Origin: JAVBJV01 sp031546815
Lineage (GTDB): Bacteria; Pseudomonadota; Alphaproteobacteria; Acetobacterales; Acetobacteraceae
DNA length: 28,736 bases
Assembly: GCA_031546815.1 (NCBI GenBank)
Contig: JAVBJV010000012.1
Coordinates: 1-28,736, forward strand
Direction: 5' to 3'
The notes under the pieces were generated by a model. It was not told the DNA's origin. It ran no database searches and saw only the letters and a list, made by a program, of their open reading frames with translations. Of this stretch, positions 16,417-23,663 are shown piece by piece (position 1 is the stretch's first letter; the number at the start of each line of letters is the position of its first letter). The position numbers were made by a program, and so were the translations under genes.

Positions 16417-17061
16417 TCAGAAAGCGAATTCCGGCCGACTTTCAAACTCGGGCAGGCGCGGTGTGGCCGCTTCAAACGCCGAGGTGACGGTCTTCACATC
16501 CCCATCGCGCTGCACCAGCACCCCCTGCCCGCGCGCGCCCTGTTCGGCCATCATCACGACGGCGCGACCATTATGCTTCAGCTGCGCAAACAGCGAGTCC
16601 GGAATTTCGGCGACCGCCCCTTCAATCAGGATCAGGTCGTATGGGGCGTTGGCCAGCCAGCCATCCTTCAGCGGCCCTTCGACCACCGGCACCGAGTCCG
16701 GCAGCGCGCGGCGTGCCAGCGCGGCCAGTTTCGGACAGCTTTCCAGCGCCGTCACCTGCATGCCGCACGTGGTCAGCAGGGCGGCACCGTAACCTGTGTT
16801 TGCACCGACCACCAATGCGCGCTCCCCGGCAACCGGGGCCGCCAGCTGCGCCAGACGCGCAATCACCATCGGTTCGGTCATGTAGCGGCCGTTGCCCAGG
16901 GGCACGTCCTCGTCCGCATAGGCCAGCGCCGCGCGTTCGACCGGCAGATATGCCTCGCGCGGCAGGGCGCGCATCGCGGCAATCAGGCTGCGATTCGTCA
17001 CGCCGTTGGGGGTGATCTGCCCATCCACCATTTTCTGCCGGGCCGTCGCAAAATCGTTCAT
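16417..17061 (-). CDS. pcm: protein-L-isoaspartate O-methyltransferase-family protein
   Basis: A 214-residue SAM-dependent methyltransferase of the PCMT family, which marks isoaspartyl residues for repair. The N-terminus (MNDFATARQKMVDGQI) and the region MTEPMVIARLAQL, equivalent to the substrate-loop ISQPxMVA, are as in the family. Motif I is changed: LVVGANTGYGAALL has G-A-N-T-G where G-x-G-x-G is usual, and no acidic residue precedes it; post-motif I keeps a Glu (TALES). Repair activity is therefore not certain, and this may be a specialised alphaproteobacterial subtype always found beside tolC. The frame remains open upstream through the tRNA genes, but that part is not coding. ATG at 17061 (GGAT upstream) is preferred over ATG at 17073. 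Confidence 0.85.
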   Translation of the reverse strand: MNDFATARQKMVDGQITPNGVTNRSLIAAMRALPREAYLPVERAALAYADEDVPLGNGRYMTEPMVIARLAQLAAPVAGERALVVGANTGYGAALLTTCGMQVTALESCPKLAALARRALPDSVPVVEGPLKDGWLANAPYDLILIEGAVAEIPDSLFAQLKHNGRAVVMMAEQGARGQGVLVQRDGDVKTVTSAFEAATPRLPEFESRPEFAF

Positions 17062-17097
17062 CGCCAGATCCATGCGTTCATGTGACACTCGGGTGCG

Positions 17098-17126
17098 GTT
17101 ATATGTGCCAAACCGCGCCGCGCCAA
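17098..17126 (-). promoter_or_regulatory. candidate promoter of the pcm-tolC cluster
   Basis: On the minus strand TTGGCG (17121-17126), a 17-base spacer and TATAAC (17098-17103) lie 37 bases upstream of the pcm start, a good sigma-70 match with ideal spacing. Confidence 0.55.
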
Positions 17127-17189
17127 GCACTTGCCTGCGGAACATTCCACAATCTTCCACCCACAGCGTATGTTTTTCTGCAAACGGGC

Positions 17190-17219
17190 TTGACCCAATG
17201 GGGGGTAGCGCATGATAAC
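17190..17219 (+). promoter_or_regulatory. candidate promoter of tRNA-Cys
   Basis: TTGACC (17190-17195), an 18-base spacer and GATAAC (17214-17219) end 18 bases before the mature tRNA, a spacing and sequence common for stable-RNA promoters of Alphaproteobacteria. Confidence 0.55.
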
Positions 17220-17237
17220 GCGCCTCCGCATGGTGCC

Positions 17238-17311
17238 GGTCCGGTGGCAGAGTGGTGATGCAGAGGACTGCAAATCCTCGAATGCCGGTTCGATTCCGGC
17301 CCGGACCTCCA
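17238..17311 (+). tRNA. tRNA-Cys (anticodon GCA)
   Basis: A 74-nt cloverleaf. The acceptor stem GGTCCGG (17238-17244) pairs with CCGGACC (17301-17307), followed by the discriminator T and an encoded CCA. The anticodon stem GAGGA / TCCTC holds the loop CTGCAAA with anticodon GCA at 17270-17272. The T-arm GCCGG-TTCGATT-CCGGC is perfect. Confidence 0.97.
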
Positions 17312-17352
17312 GCGCCGCGCGGAAAAATGTAACGGGATATTCCAACAACCTG

Positions 17353-17381
17353 TTGCATTCGTAAAAACAGGTGGCTATACA
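17353..17381 (+). promoter_or_regulatory. candidate promoter of tRNA-Asn
   Basis: TTGCAT (17353-17358), a 17-base spacer and TATACA (17376-17381) lie 13 bases ahead of the mature tRNA-Asn. The -35 box overlaps one arm of a 7-bp inverted repeat (ACCTGTT 17348-17354, AACAGGT 17366-17372), which could be the tRNA-Cys 3' hairpin instead. Confidence 0.45.
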
Positions 17382-17394
17382 GCCGCCTCGCTGT

Positions 17395-17470
17395 TCCCGG
17401 ATAGCTCAGTTGGTAGAGCAAGCGACTGTTAATCGCTCGGTCGTAGGTTCGAGTCCTACTCCGGGAGCCA
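17395..17470 (+). tRNA. tRNA-Asn (anticodon GTT)
   Basis: A 76-nt cloverleaf. The acceptor stem TCCCGGA (17395-17401) pairs with TCCGGGA (17460-17466), followed by discriminator G and an encoded CCA. The anticodon stem AGCGA / TCGCT holds CTGTTAA with anticodon GTT at 17428-17430. The D-arm (AGCTCAGTTGGTAGAGC) and T-arm (GTAGGTTCGAGTCCTAC) are canonical. Confidence 0.98.
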
Positions 17471-17521
17471 TAGCGTTCCTCCCCCATTTTCCAGTGTCAT
17501 GCAGTCGTATAAGCTGGCTTG

Positions 17522-18157
17522 ATGCCTGATTTTTCCACCCTCGCCCTTTTCGCAGCCGCCTCCTTCGCGCTGGCCATCACCCCGGGGCCGGACATGTTGC
17601 TGGTGGCGTCGCGCAGCATCAGCCAAGGGCGCGGGGCGGCGTTTGCGACTCTGGCGGGTATTCAGGTGGGGATCTACGTCCATGCCACTGCGCTGGCGTT
17701 GGGCCTCTCGGAACTGTTCGTGCGCATCCCGTGGGCGTTCGATGCCGTGCGCTGGGCCGGGGCGGCGTATCTGGCCTATCTCGCCTTCAGGACCCTGCGC
17801 GCACAGCAGACCACTCTGGCGGTGAGCGAACGGCTGGCGGCCACTCCAACATGGCAGGCGTTCCGACAGGGGCTGATCACCAATGTCCTGAACCCCAAAG
17901 TCGCCCTGTTCATGCTGGCGCTGCTGCCGCAGTTCGTTCATCCGGCGAGCGGCAGCGTCACCGCGCAGATCATGGCGCTGACCACCGTGCTGAACGTCAT
18001 CGGGTTTGCCGTGAACGGGTCGGTCATCCTGCTGGTCAGCTCTGCCCGCCAGCGTTTCGGTAGCCGGTTCAACACCGGCCGCGCGCCGCAGTATTTTCTG
18101 GCAGCAATTTTCTCGGCTTTGGCGTTACGGCTGGCATTCGCCGGACATCCGGATTGA
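17522..18157 (+). CDS. LysE/RhtB-family amino acid exporter
   Basis: A 211-residue inner-membrane exporter with about six hydrophobic segments. The N-terminal ALAITPGPDMLLV (PGPD at residues 21-24) is the hallmark of the LysE/RhtB family, and the middle NVLNPKVALFMLALLPQF (about residues 121-138) is the second family motif. Such proteins export neutral or basic amino acids such as threonine, homoserine, lysine or leucine. The ATG at 17522 is chosen over the TTG just before it; the ribosome binding site is weak. The gamma-glutamyltransferase-family gene begins 56 bases downstream on the same strand, so the two may be co-expressed; export of amino acids released by that enzyme is a plausible but unproven link. 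Confidence 0.9.
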   Translation: MPDFSTLALFAAASFALAITPGPDMLLVASRSISQGRGAAFATLAGIQVGIYVHATALALGLSELFVRIPWAFDAVRWAGAAYLAYLAFRTLRAQQTTLAVSERLAATPTWQAFRQGLITNVLNPKVALFMLALLPQFVHPASGSVTAQIMALTTVLNVIGFAVNGSVILLVSSARQRFGSRFNTGRAPQYFLAAIFSALALRLAFAGHPD

Positions 18158-18213
18158 CGCAACTCCGCGCGCGGAGGAAAGAAGATGCAACCCTTATTCG
18201 GAGTGCTCTCTCT

Positions 18214-19989
18214 ATGTTCACAACGCGTCCGGAAATCATCGGCACCTATGGCGTGGTTGCCAGCACGCACTGGCTGGCCAGTCAGGTCGGCATGGCGGTG
18301 CTGGAGCGCGGCGGCAATGCGTTTGACGCGGCGGCCGCCACCGGCTTCGTGCTGCAGGTCGCCGAACCCCATCTGAACGGCCCGGGCGGCGATGCGCCGC
18401 TGATCATTCACGATGCCAAGACCGGCAAGCAGCACGTAATCTGCGGCCAGGGCCCCGCCCCTCGGGCCATGACGATCGAAAAATTCCGCGAGCTTGGGAT
18501 CGATCTGATCCCCGGCACCGGCCTGCTGCCCGCCATGATCCCTGGCGCATTCGACGCCTGGATGCTGATGCTGCGCGATTACGGCACCTGGGAAGTGCCC
18601 GACGTGCTGGCCTTCGCGATCAGCTACGCCCAGAACGGCGTGCCGCTGGTGCCGCGCATTCCGGCGCAGATCAACACGGTGAAGGACCTGTTCAAGGAAC
18701 ACTGGAAGACATCGGCCGCCGTCTTCCTGCCCGGTGGCAACGTGCCGCAGCCGAACAAGCTGTTCGCCAACCCCGCCCTCGCCGCGACGTATACGCGCAT
18801 CGCCCGCGAAGCCGTTGGCGGCTCGCGCGAGGCGCGGATCGATGCGGCGCGCAAGGCCTGGTACCAGGGCTTCGTGGCCGAAGCGATCGACGCCTTCTAT
18901 CGCACCGCGCAGTTCGACGTGACCGGCCGCGAGAACACCGGCCTGCTGACCGGCGAAGACATGGCGGGCTGGTCCGCCACATATGAAGAACCGCTGCGCT
19001 ACGATTATCACGGTCACACGGTGCTGAAATGCGGCCCGTGGTCGCAGGGCCCCAGCTTCCTGCAACAGCTCGCACTGCTGAACGGCATCGATCTGTCGGC
19101 GATGGAGCCAACCAGCGCCGAGTTCACCCACACGGTGATCGAAGCTGCCAAGCTCGCCTTCGCCGACCGCGAGGCATATTACGGCGACCCAAACCATGTG
19201 TCGGTGCCGATGGATGTGCTGCTCTCGCCCACATACAACGATGCACGGCGCGCGCTGATCGGCGACAAGGCCAGCATGGAACTGCGCCCCGGTGCCGTGC
19301 ATGGCGCAACACCGTGGGTCGACCATAACGCCGAGGAACGCCTCGCCCTGATGGGGCTGGGTGGTGGCGCGGCGGGTGAGCCGACTGTGGCGCGCCTGGG
19401 CATTCTGGGGGCCGATACGTGCCATCTGGATATCATCGACAAGCACGGCAACATGGTCTCGGCCACGCCGTCGGGCGGGTGGTTGCAGTCGTCGCCGGTG
19501 GTGGACGGGCTGGGCTTCCCGCTGGGCACGCGCGGGCAGATGTTCTGGCTGAAGGAAGGGCTGCCGAATTCGCTGGCGCCGGGCAAGCGCCCGCGCACCA
19601 CACTGTCGCCCTCGTTCGCACTGAAGGACGGCAAGCCGTGGATGGCGTTCGGCACTCCGGGCGGCGAGCAGCAGGACCAGTGGTCGCTGATCTTCTTCCT
19701 GCGCATGGTGCATCACGGCATGAACATCCAGCAATCCATCGACGCACCGAGCTTCCATACGGAACACTGGCCGTCCTCGTTCTGGCCGCGTGTGGCGCGC
19801 CCGGGCAAGGTGGTGCTCGAGGGGCGCTACGACGTGAAGGTGCTGGAAGACCTGCGCGCCCGCGGCCACAAGGCCGAGCTGGGTCCCGACTGGTCCGAGG
19901 GCCGTATCTCGGGCGCACGCCTGGATGACGGGCTGATGCATGCGGGCGCCAATCCGCGCGGCATGCAGGGTTACGCCGTCGGACGATAA
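18214..19989 (+). CDS. gamma-glutamyltransferase-family protein (Ntn hydrolase, YwrD-like)
   Basis: A 591-residue protein of the gamma-glutamyltranspeptidase family, which cleaves or transfers gamma-glutamyl groups (e.g. from glutathione) after self-cleavage into two chains. The large-chain signature is GGNAFDAAAATGFVLQVAEPHLNGPGGD. The likely autocleavage and nucleophile threonine is Thr402 in GADTCHLDIID (the family usually has TTH), followed by NMVSATPSGGW, the small-chain oxyanion region. There is no signal peptide, so it should be cytoplasmic like YwrD-type members, unlike the periplasmic GGT. The ATG at 18214 is chosen because homology begins there (TYGVVASTHWLAS) and GGAG lies about 10 bases upstream. 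A much stronger ribosome binding site (GGAGGAAAG) serves an out-of-frame ATG at 18185. Confidence 0.9.
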   Translation: MFTTRPEIIGTYGVVASTHWLASQVGMAVLERGGNAFDAAAATGFVLQVAEPHLNGPGGDAPLIIHDAKTGKQHVICGQGPAPRAMTIEKFRELGIDLIPGTGLLPAMIPGAFDAWMLMLRDYGTWEVPDVLAFAISYAQNGVPLVPRIPAQINTVKDLFKEHWKTSAAVFLPGGNVPQPNKLFANPALAATYTRIAREAVGGSREARIDAARKAWYQGFVAEAIDAFYRTAQFDVTGRENTGLLTGEDMAGWSATYEEPLRYDYHGHTVLKCGPWSQGPSFLQQLALLNGIDLSAMEPTSAEFTHTVIEAAKLAFADREAYYGDPNHVSVPMDVLLSPTYNDARRALIGDKASMELRPGAVHGATPWVDHNAEERLALMGLGGGAAGEPTVARLGILGADTCHLDIIDKHGNMVSATPSGGWLQSSPVVDGLGFPLGTRGQMFWLKEGLPNSLAPGKRPRTTLSPSFALKDGKPWMAFGTPGGEQQDQWSLIFFLRMVHHGMNIQQSIDAPSFHTEHWPSSFWPRVARPGKVVLEGRYDVKVLEDLRARGHKAELGPDWSEGRISGARLDDGLMHAGANPRGMQGYAVGR

Positions 19990-20011
19990 GCGACGGAGCG
20001 ATAGGCTGTTT

Positions 20012-20040
20012 CATATGGCGGGGATTTTCCCCGCCATATG
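20012..20040. terminator. bidirectional hairpin between converging genes
   Basis: A perfect 13-bp stem CATATGGCGGGGA / TCCCCGCCATATG with a 3-base loop lies between the gamma-glutamyltransferase-family stop (19989) and the stop of the opposing gene (20046). The U-tracts are weak on both sides, but position and stem strength support a shared transcription stop. Confidence 0.7.
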
Positions 20041-20045
20041 TGTTT

Positions 20046-20645
20046 CTACACAGCAACGTCCAGAACGCGGAACGATTGATCCTTCGGCGCGCCCAGTAAT
20101 GTGAGTGCGGCGAAGGTGCCGGTGTCGCGCTTCCAGCCTTCTGTGCTTTCCTTCACGAACACACCGTTCTTTTTGTCGACCTGCAATGCAAAGCTGTTGT
20201 CTTTTGCCGTCAGCGTGAAGTCACCGAATTCGTAGTCCCCCGAACTGGTGCGGGTCGTAATTTCACCGGTGATTTCGAATATCTGCTTCAGGACAGCTGT
20301 GTAACCGGCGATATCACGATCGCTAGTGGTTAAGGTTTCCTCAGCTTCCTTTTTCCAGGATTGGATGACATCTTCTCCTTTCTCTGGACCAAAAACTCGT
20401 ATCATTCCCTCTCTTTCACTTTCGATGTTCTGTAAAAACCATCTTGCATTCTGCATTTTGGCAATAGTGTAATTTACAGATTCCATCTGTGCAGTGGCTA
20501 TGTCCTGCATTGTCAGTGCTGGTGGGGACGACGCACTCGTAGTGCGCGGTTTCCGACTCTCGTTAATAGTCTCCTGTTCAGCGGTAGCACGCGGCAGTAT
20601 TTTCACAGGTGTTACACTAGAGGCTACAGTCGATATTCCCATCAT
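20046..20645 (-). CDS. hypothetical protein, downstream of RTX gene
   Basis: I do not recognise this 199-residue protein. Residues 1-45 are Ser/Thr/Pro/Ala-rich and probably disordered. About 46-130 look helical (QDIATAQMESVNYTIAKMQNAR ... EDVIQSWKKEAEETL), and about 130-180 look like beta strands (YEFGDFTLTAKDNSFALQVDKK). There is no signal peptide, membrane segment or cysteine. The ATG at 20645 has GAGGG 8 bases upstream. It follows the RTX gene by 27 bases on the same strand, so they are probably co-transcribed. The coding is AT-richer than the neighbours (one 60-base stretch counted at 43% G+C), suggesting transfer together with the RTX gene. A partner, chaperone or immunity role for the RTX protein is only speculation. 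Confidence 0.65.
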   Translation of the reverse strand: MMGISTVASSVTPVKILPRATAEQETINESRKPRTTSASSPPALTMQDIATAQMESVNYTIAKMQNARWFLQNIESEREGMIRVFGPEKGEDVIQSWKKEAEETLTTSDRDIAGYTAVLKQIFEITGEITTRTSSGDYEFGDFTLTAKDNSFALQVDKKNGVFVKESTEGWKRDTGTFAALTLLGAPKDQSFRVLDVAV

Positions 20646-20672
20646 AACAGATACCCTCAGACAGCAATATGG

Positions 20673-21772
20673 TTACAGATAAAAGTCACTGGCGCTGAGG
20701 AGCTGATTGCCATTCAACGCAATTTCAAAATCTGCCGCAGCATCCCCATCGATATCGCCGTACACATGGGTTCTTCCATCACCCTCATATGCATAGCGAA
20801 GTTCCCCTGCTGTACCCGTGAAATCATCACCACTAGTTATCAGCAGAACAAAAGCCTGATTACCCGTGATCATTGTGTTCGCGTCGATGCTGCTGAGATG
20901 GATTTTATCCCCCTGCAGACTGCTGAAATCGGTGATCAGATCGGCATCGCCAACGGTGCTGTCCGCAAGGTTAGAAAAAGCAAACCAATCGCTACCCGCC
21001 TCGCCACGCAGAGTGTCTTTCCCGCCCATCCCATACAGCGTGTCATTCCCAACACCACCACGGAGATCATCACCATCTACGCTGCCCGTTATCGTATCGT
21101 TTCCAGCTCCGCCGGTGATGTAGGAAATTCCAGCAAGTCTTACGTTTGAAAAATTGAGGTTGTTGTTAGACGCATCACCAGAAACATACACACCGCCAAA
21201 CAAGCCTGCCGTGATCACTTCAACACCATCAAATGCTTTCAAGCCAATGCAGGTATTGCTTGCAGCGGCCTCAATACGATCATTACCAGCCTCGCCCTTA
21301 ACCGTATCAAATCCATGCCCCGTGCCAGAGACATAAAACACATCATTTCCACCACCACCGTAGAGCGAGTCATTCCCCTGCTCGCCCCAGATCTCATCAT
21401 TCCGTTCGGTGCCTGTGCTGGTCAGACCACCCCAAATTGTATCGTCGCCCGCACCGCCACGGATGGCACCTATGTTCACCAGCCGCGTCGATGACAGCAG
21501 CAGATAATCCCCAGCCACACTGCCCTTGATGTCCACGCCGCTATAACCAGCAGCCGTGATTTCCTCGACACCATCACTCGAGCTGATCGACGTCATCCAG
21601 AGTGGGCTGTAGTTGTACTGCACAACAATCCGGTCATACCCTGCACCACCGGAATAAGTATCAAACCCATCGTCCGTCGCGCTGGTCAGAACGAAGTAGT
21701 CATCTCCGGCTTCGCCCTGCAGGTTGTCGTTGCCGCTGCGGTGCCCTCTTTGTAGATTTGCGGATCAGCCAT
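20673..21772 (-). pseudogene. RTX calcium-binding protein with serralysin-type C-terminus, frameshifted near the start
   Basis: Reading from the ATG at 21772 (GGGAG 7 bases upstream) gives MADPQIYKEGT, a typical RTX N-terminus, but this frame closes at 21686-21688. The RTX part lies in another frame, open from 21764 to the TAA at 20673 and without an ATG or GTG until 21623, although clear repeat sequence (SGNDNLQGEAGDDYF) already starts near 21737. One missing base around 21732-21746 would join both into a protein of about 366 residues. The body has several GGxGxDxxx-type calcium-binding repeats (GGAGDDTIWGG, GGGGNDVFYV, GGVGNDTLYG). The last 90 residues (DLITDFSSLQGDKIHL ... DGDAAADFEIALNG ... 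ASDFYL) match the serralysin C-terminal domain that carries the type I secretion signal. No protease domain is present. It could be a pseudogene or a sequencing error. Confidence 0.75.
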
Positions 21773-21939
21773 TTGCACTCTCCCATTGGTTGTTTTGTGG
21801 TAATATCTTGAGAGTCGGGCTGGTTATTTTTCCCTTAACGGTTGCATCATAAACCCGTGACACGCGCAATCGGCCGGGCCATCTGTTTCCACCCCCGCAT
21901 TTCCCCGCCATAGTCGCGCCCTGCAACCGAGGGCTTTCC

Positions 21940-22803
21940 GTGAACAAGACAACTCAAGGCTGGATCAACGGATTTATCGGCGTGCTGATCTTCAGCGGAT
22001 CGTTGCCCGCAACCCGTGTCGCGGTGCTGAGTTTCGATCCGGTGTTCGTCACCATCGCCCGCGCGGCAATCGCCGGAGTTCTGGCGCTCGGCCTGTTGCT
22101 GGTGTTTCGGGAAAAGCGTCCGGGACGGGCGGATTTCGTCTCGCTCTGCATCGTCACGCTTGGGGTGGTGATCGGGTTTCCGCTCCTCACCGCGCTGGCG
22201 CTGACGCATATTACGTCGGCACACTCCACCGTGTTCATCGGGTTGTTACCACTGGCGACCGCATTGTTCGGCGTGCTGCGCGGCGGCGAGAGGATGCGTC
22301 CGGCGTTCTGGGTATTCTCGTGCCTGGGTAGCGCGCTGGTGGTGGGCTTCGCACTGACGCAGAGCAGCGACGCTGCCCTCACAGGCGATCTGCTGATGCT
22401 CGCCGCAATTGTCGTCTGCGGGCTAGGCTATGCCGAGGGCGGCAAGCTGTCGCGCACACTGGGCGGCTGGCAGGTCATATCGTGGGCGCTGGTGATCGCG
22501 CTGCCAGTCATGCTGGTATTGGCAGCCTTCAACATGCCCACATCGTTTGCCCACGCGACACAAGATGCGTGGATCGGGCTTGGCTATGTGTCGGTGTTCA
22601 GCATGCTGATCGGGTTTGTGTTCTGGTATCGGGGATTGTCGCAGGGCAGCATCGCGGGCGTGGGGCAATTGCAGTTGCTGCAACCGTTCTTCGGCCTGGC
22701 TCTGGCGGCAACTCTGCTGGGCGAGGCCGTCAGCTGGGGCATGTTGGCCATCACCATCGCCGTGGTGTTCTGCGTGGCGGGCGCGAAGAAATTCGCGACG
22801 TGA
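21940..22803 (+). CDS. EamA/DMT-family transporter
   Basis: A 287-residue inner-membrane protein of the drug/metabolite transporter superfamily, with ten predicted membrane segments arranged as two EamA repeats (first about 10-135, second about 147-285). Family features include the N-terminal GFIGVLIFSGSLPATRVAV and the end-of-repeat LLQPFFGLALAATLLGEAVSWGML, where the P and the GE pair are conserved. Members export amino acids, nucleotides or other metabolites; the substrate is not readable. The start is GTG at 21940 with GAGGG about 6-8 bases upstream. Its stop lies 3 bases from the stop of the opposing hydrolase gene. It diverges from the RTX gene across a 167-base gap with no clear promoter. 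Confidence 0.88.
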   Translation: MNKTTQGWINGFIGVLIFSGSLPATRVAVLSFDPVFVTIARAAIAGVLALGLLLVFREKRPGRADFVSLCIVTLGVVIGFPLLTALALTHITSAHSTVFIGLLPLATALFGVLRGGERMRPAFWVFSCLGSALVVGFALTQSSDAALTGDLLMLAAIVVCGLGYAEGGKLSRTLGGWQVISWALVIALPVMLVLAAFNMPTSFAHATQDAWIGLGYVSVFSMLIGFVFWYRGLSQGSIAGVGQLQLLQPFFGLALAATLLGEAVSWGMLAITIAVVFCVAGAKKFAT

Positions 22804-22806
22804 TCC

Positions 22807-23607
22807 TCAGTGCAGCGTCGTCCGCCGCCGCACGAATTCCGTGGCCTGTTCGATGGCACCGTGTTCGGCCAGATCGTTATGCCCTGCACCGGGTGCGTTC
22901 CACAGCTCGACCGGCGCCGTGGCCGCATCGCGCAGGCGCACGCCCATCGCGGGGGGCACCAGCGTGTCGCGCCCGCCCTGCATGATGAAGATCGGCGCGC
23001 GGAGTTTTCCAATCTCGCCGATTGAATGATACGTATCGCGCAGCAGCCAGACCGGCGCCCAGGCTACGTGCGTGCGCGCCAGATCGGTCATGCTGGTATA
23101 GGGCGATTCCAGCAGCACCGCCGCCGGTTGCAGATCCACCGCCAGCGGCACCGCCAGCCCCGTGCCGAGCGATTCACCCCACAGCACGATGCGCTGTTCG
23201 GAAATCCCCATTCGCGCCATGGCATCCCACGCCGCGCGTGCATCGACCTTCAGCCCTGCCTCGCTCGGGCGACCGGGGTTGCCGCCATAGCCGCGATACT
23301 CGGGCATCAGCACGCCCCATCCCTGCTGCGCAAAACGGTGCAACCGGTCCTCGCGATACGCGATGTTGCCGCCATTGCCGTGCAGATACAGCACCACCGG
23401 CGCGGCATCGTTCTGCGGCGGCAGATACCACGCCAGCAGGTCCAGTCCGTCCGGTGTCTGAATACGCAGTTCCTGCACAGGAGCAGTCGCCACGGGTGCG
23501 CGGTTGTCAGGGAAATAGATCATGTTGCGTTGGAAAATTACCGTCATCAAAAGGAGCAGCGCATACAGGCCAGCCGCACTGCCGATGACCCAGTAAAACA
23601 GTTTCAT
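22807..23607 (-). CDS. alpha/beta hydrolase, BEM46-like, membrane-anchored
   Basis: A 266-residue serine hydrolase with an uncleaved N-terminal membrane segment (about residues 5-25), which places the catalytic domain in the periplasm or at the membrane. The likely triad is Ser146 in GESLGTG, Asp214 in GGRDTLVP and His243 in GAGHND. The oxyanion region is LHGNGGN (about 75-81), and PEYRGYGGNPGRPSE is characteristic of the BEM46/YfhR group. The physiological substrate (ester, lipid or peptide) is unknown for most of the group. AAGGGA lies 8 bases ahead of the ATG. It follows the ThDP enzyme on the same strand after a hairpin, so it may be expressed from its own promoter. Confidence 0.88.
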   Translation of the reverse strand: MKLFYWVIGSAAGLYALLLLMTVIFQRNMIYFPDNRAPVATAPVQELRIQTPDGLDLLAWYLPPQNDAAPVVLYLHGNGGNIAYREDRLHRFAQQGWGVLMPEYRGYGGNPGRPSEAGLKVDARAAWDAMARMGISEQRIVLWGESLGTGLAVPLAVDLQPAAVLLESPYTSMTDLARTHVAWAPVWLLRDTYHSIGEIGKLRAPIFIMQGGRDTLVPPAMGVRLRDAATAPVELWNAPGAGHNDLAEHGAIEQATEFVRRRTTLH

Positions 23608-23628
23608 CTTAAATATCCCTTACGAGAA

Positions 23629-23650
23629 CGGCGGAGCTTTCGCCCCGCCG
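23629..23650 (-). terminator. hairpin with GNRA loop after the ThDP-enzyme gene
   Basis: On the minus strand a 9-bp stem CGGCGGGGC / GCTCCGCCG (one G-U pair) closes a GAAA tetraloop, 13 bases past the stop of the ThDP enzyme and 22 bases before the hydrolase start. It is followed only by UUCUCG, so termination may be partial. Confidence 0.55.
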
Positions 23651-23663
23651 CTTTCAAACCCGT

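Noticed and set aside
17238..17470. tRNA genes as an integration site for a mobile element
   Set aside because: No integrase gene and no duplicated tRNA 3' end was seen nearby; the following genes are ordinary transport and metabolic genes.
17062..17487. N-terminal extension of Pcm through the tRNA genes
   Set aside because: It would translate antisense of tRNA-Cys and tRNA-Asn; the family start is MNDFATA at 17061 with a promoter just upstream.
17938..19941. 667-codon open frame on the minus strand across the gamma-glutamyltransferase-family gene
   Set aside because: It is antisense to a gene with clear family motifs, is rich in His, Arg and Gln as expected from mirrored GC-rich codons, and shows no domain or start site.
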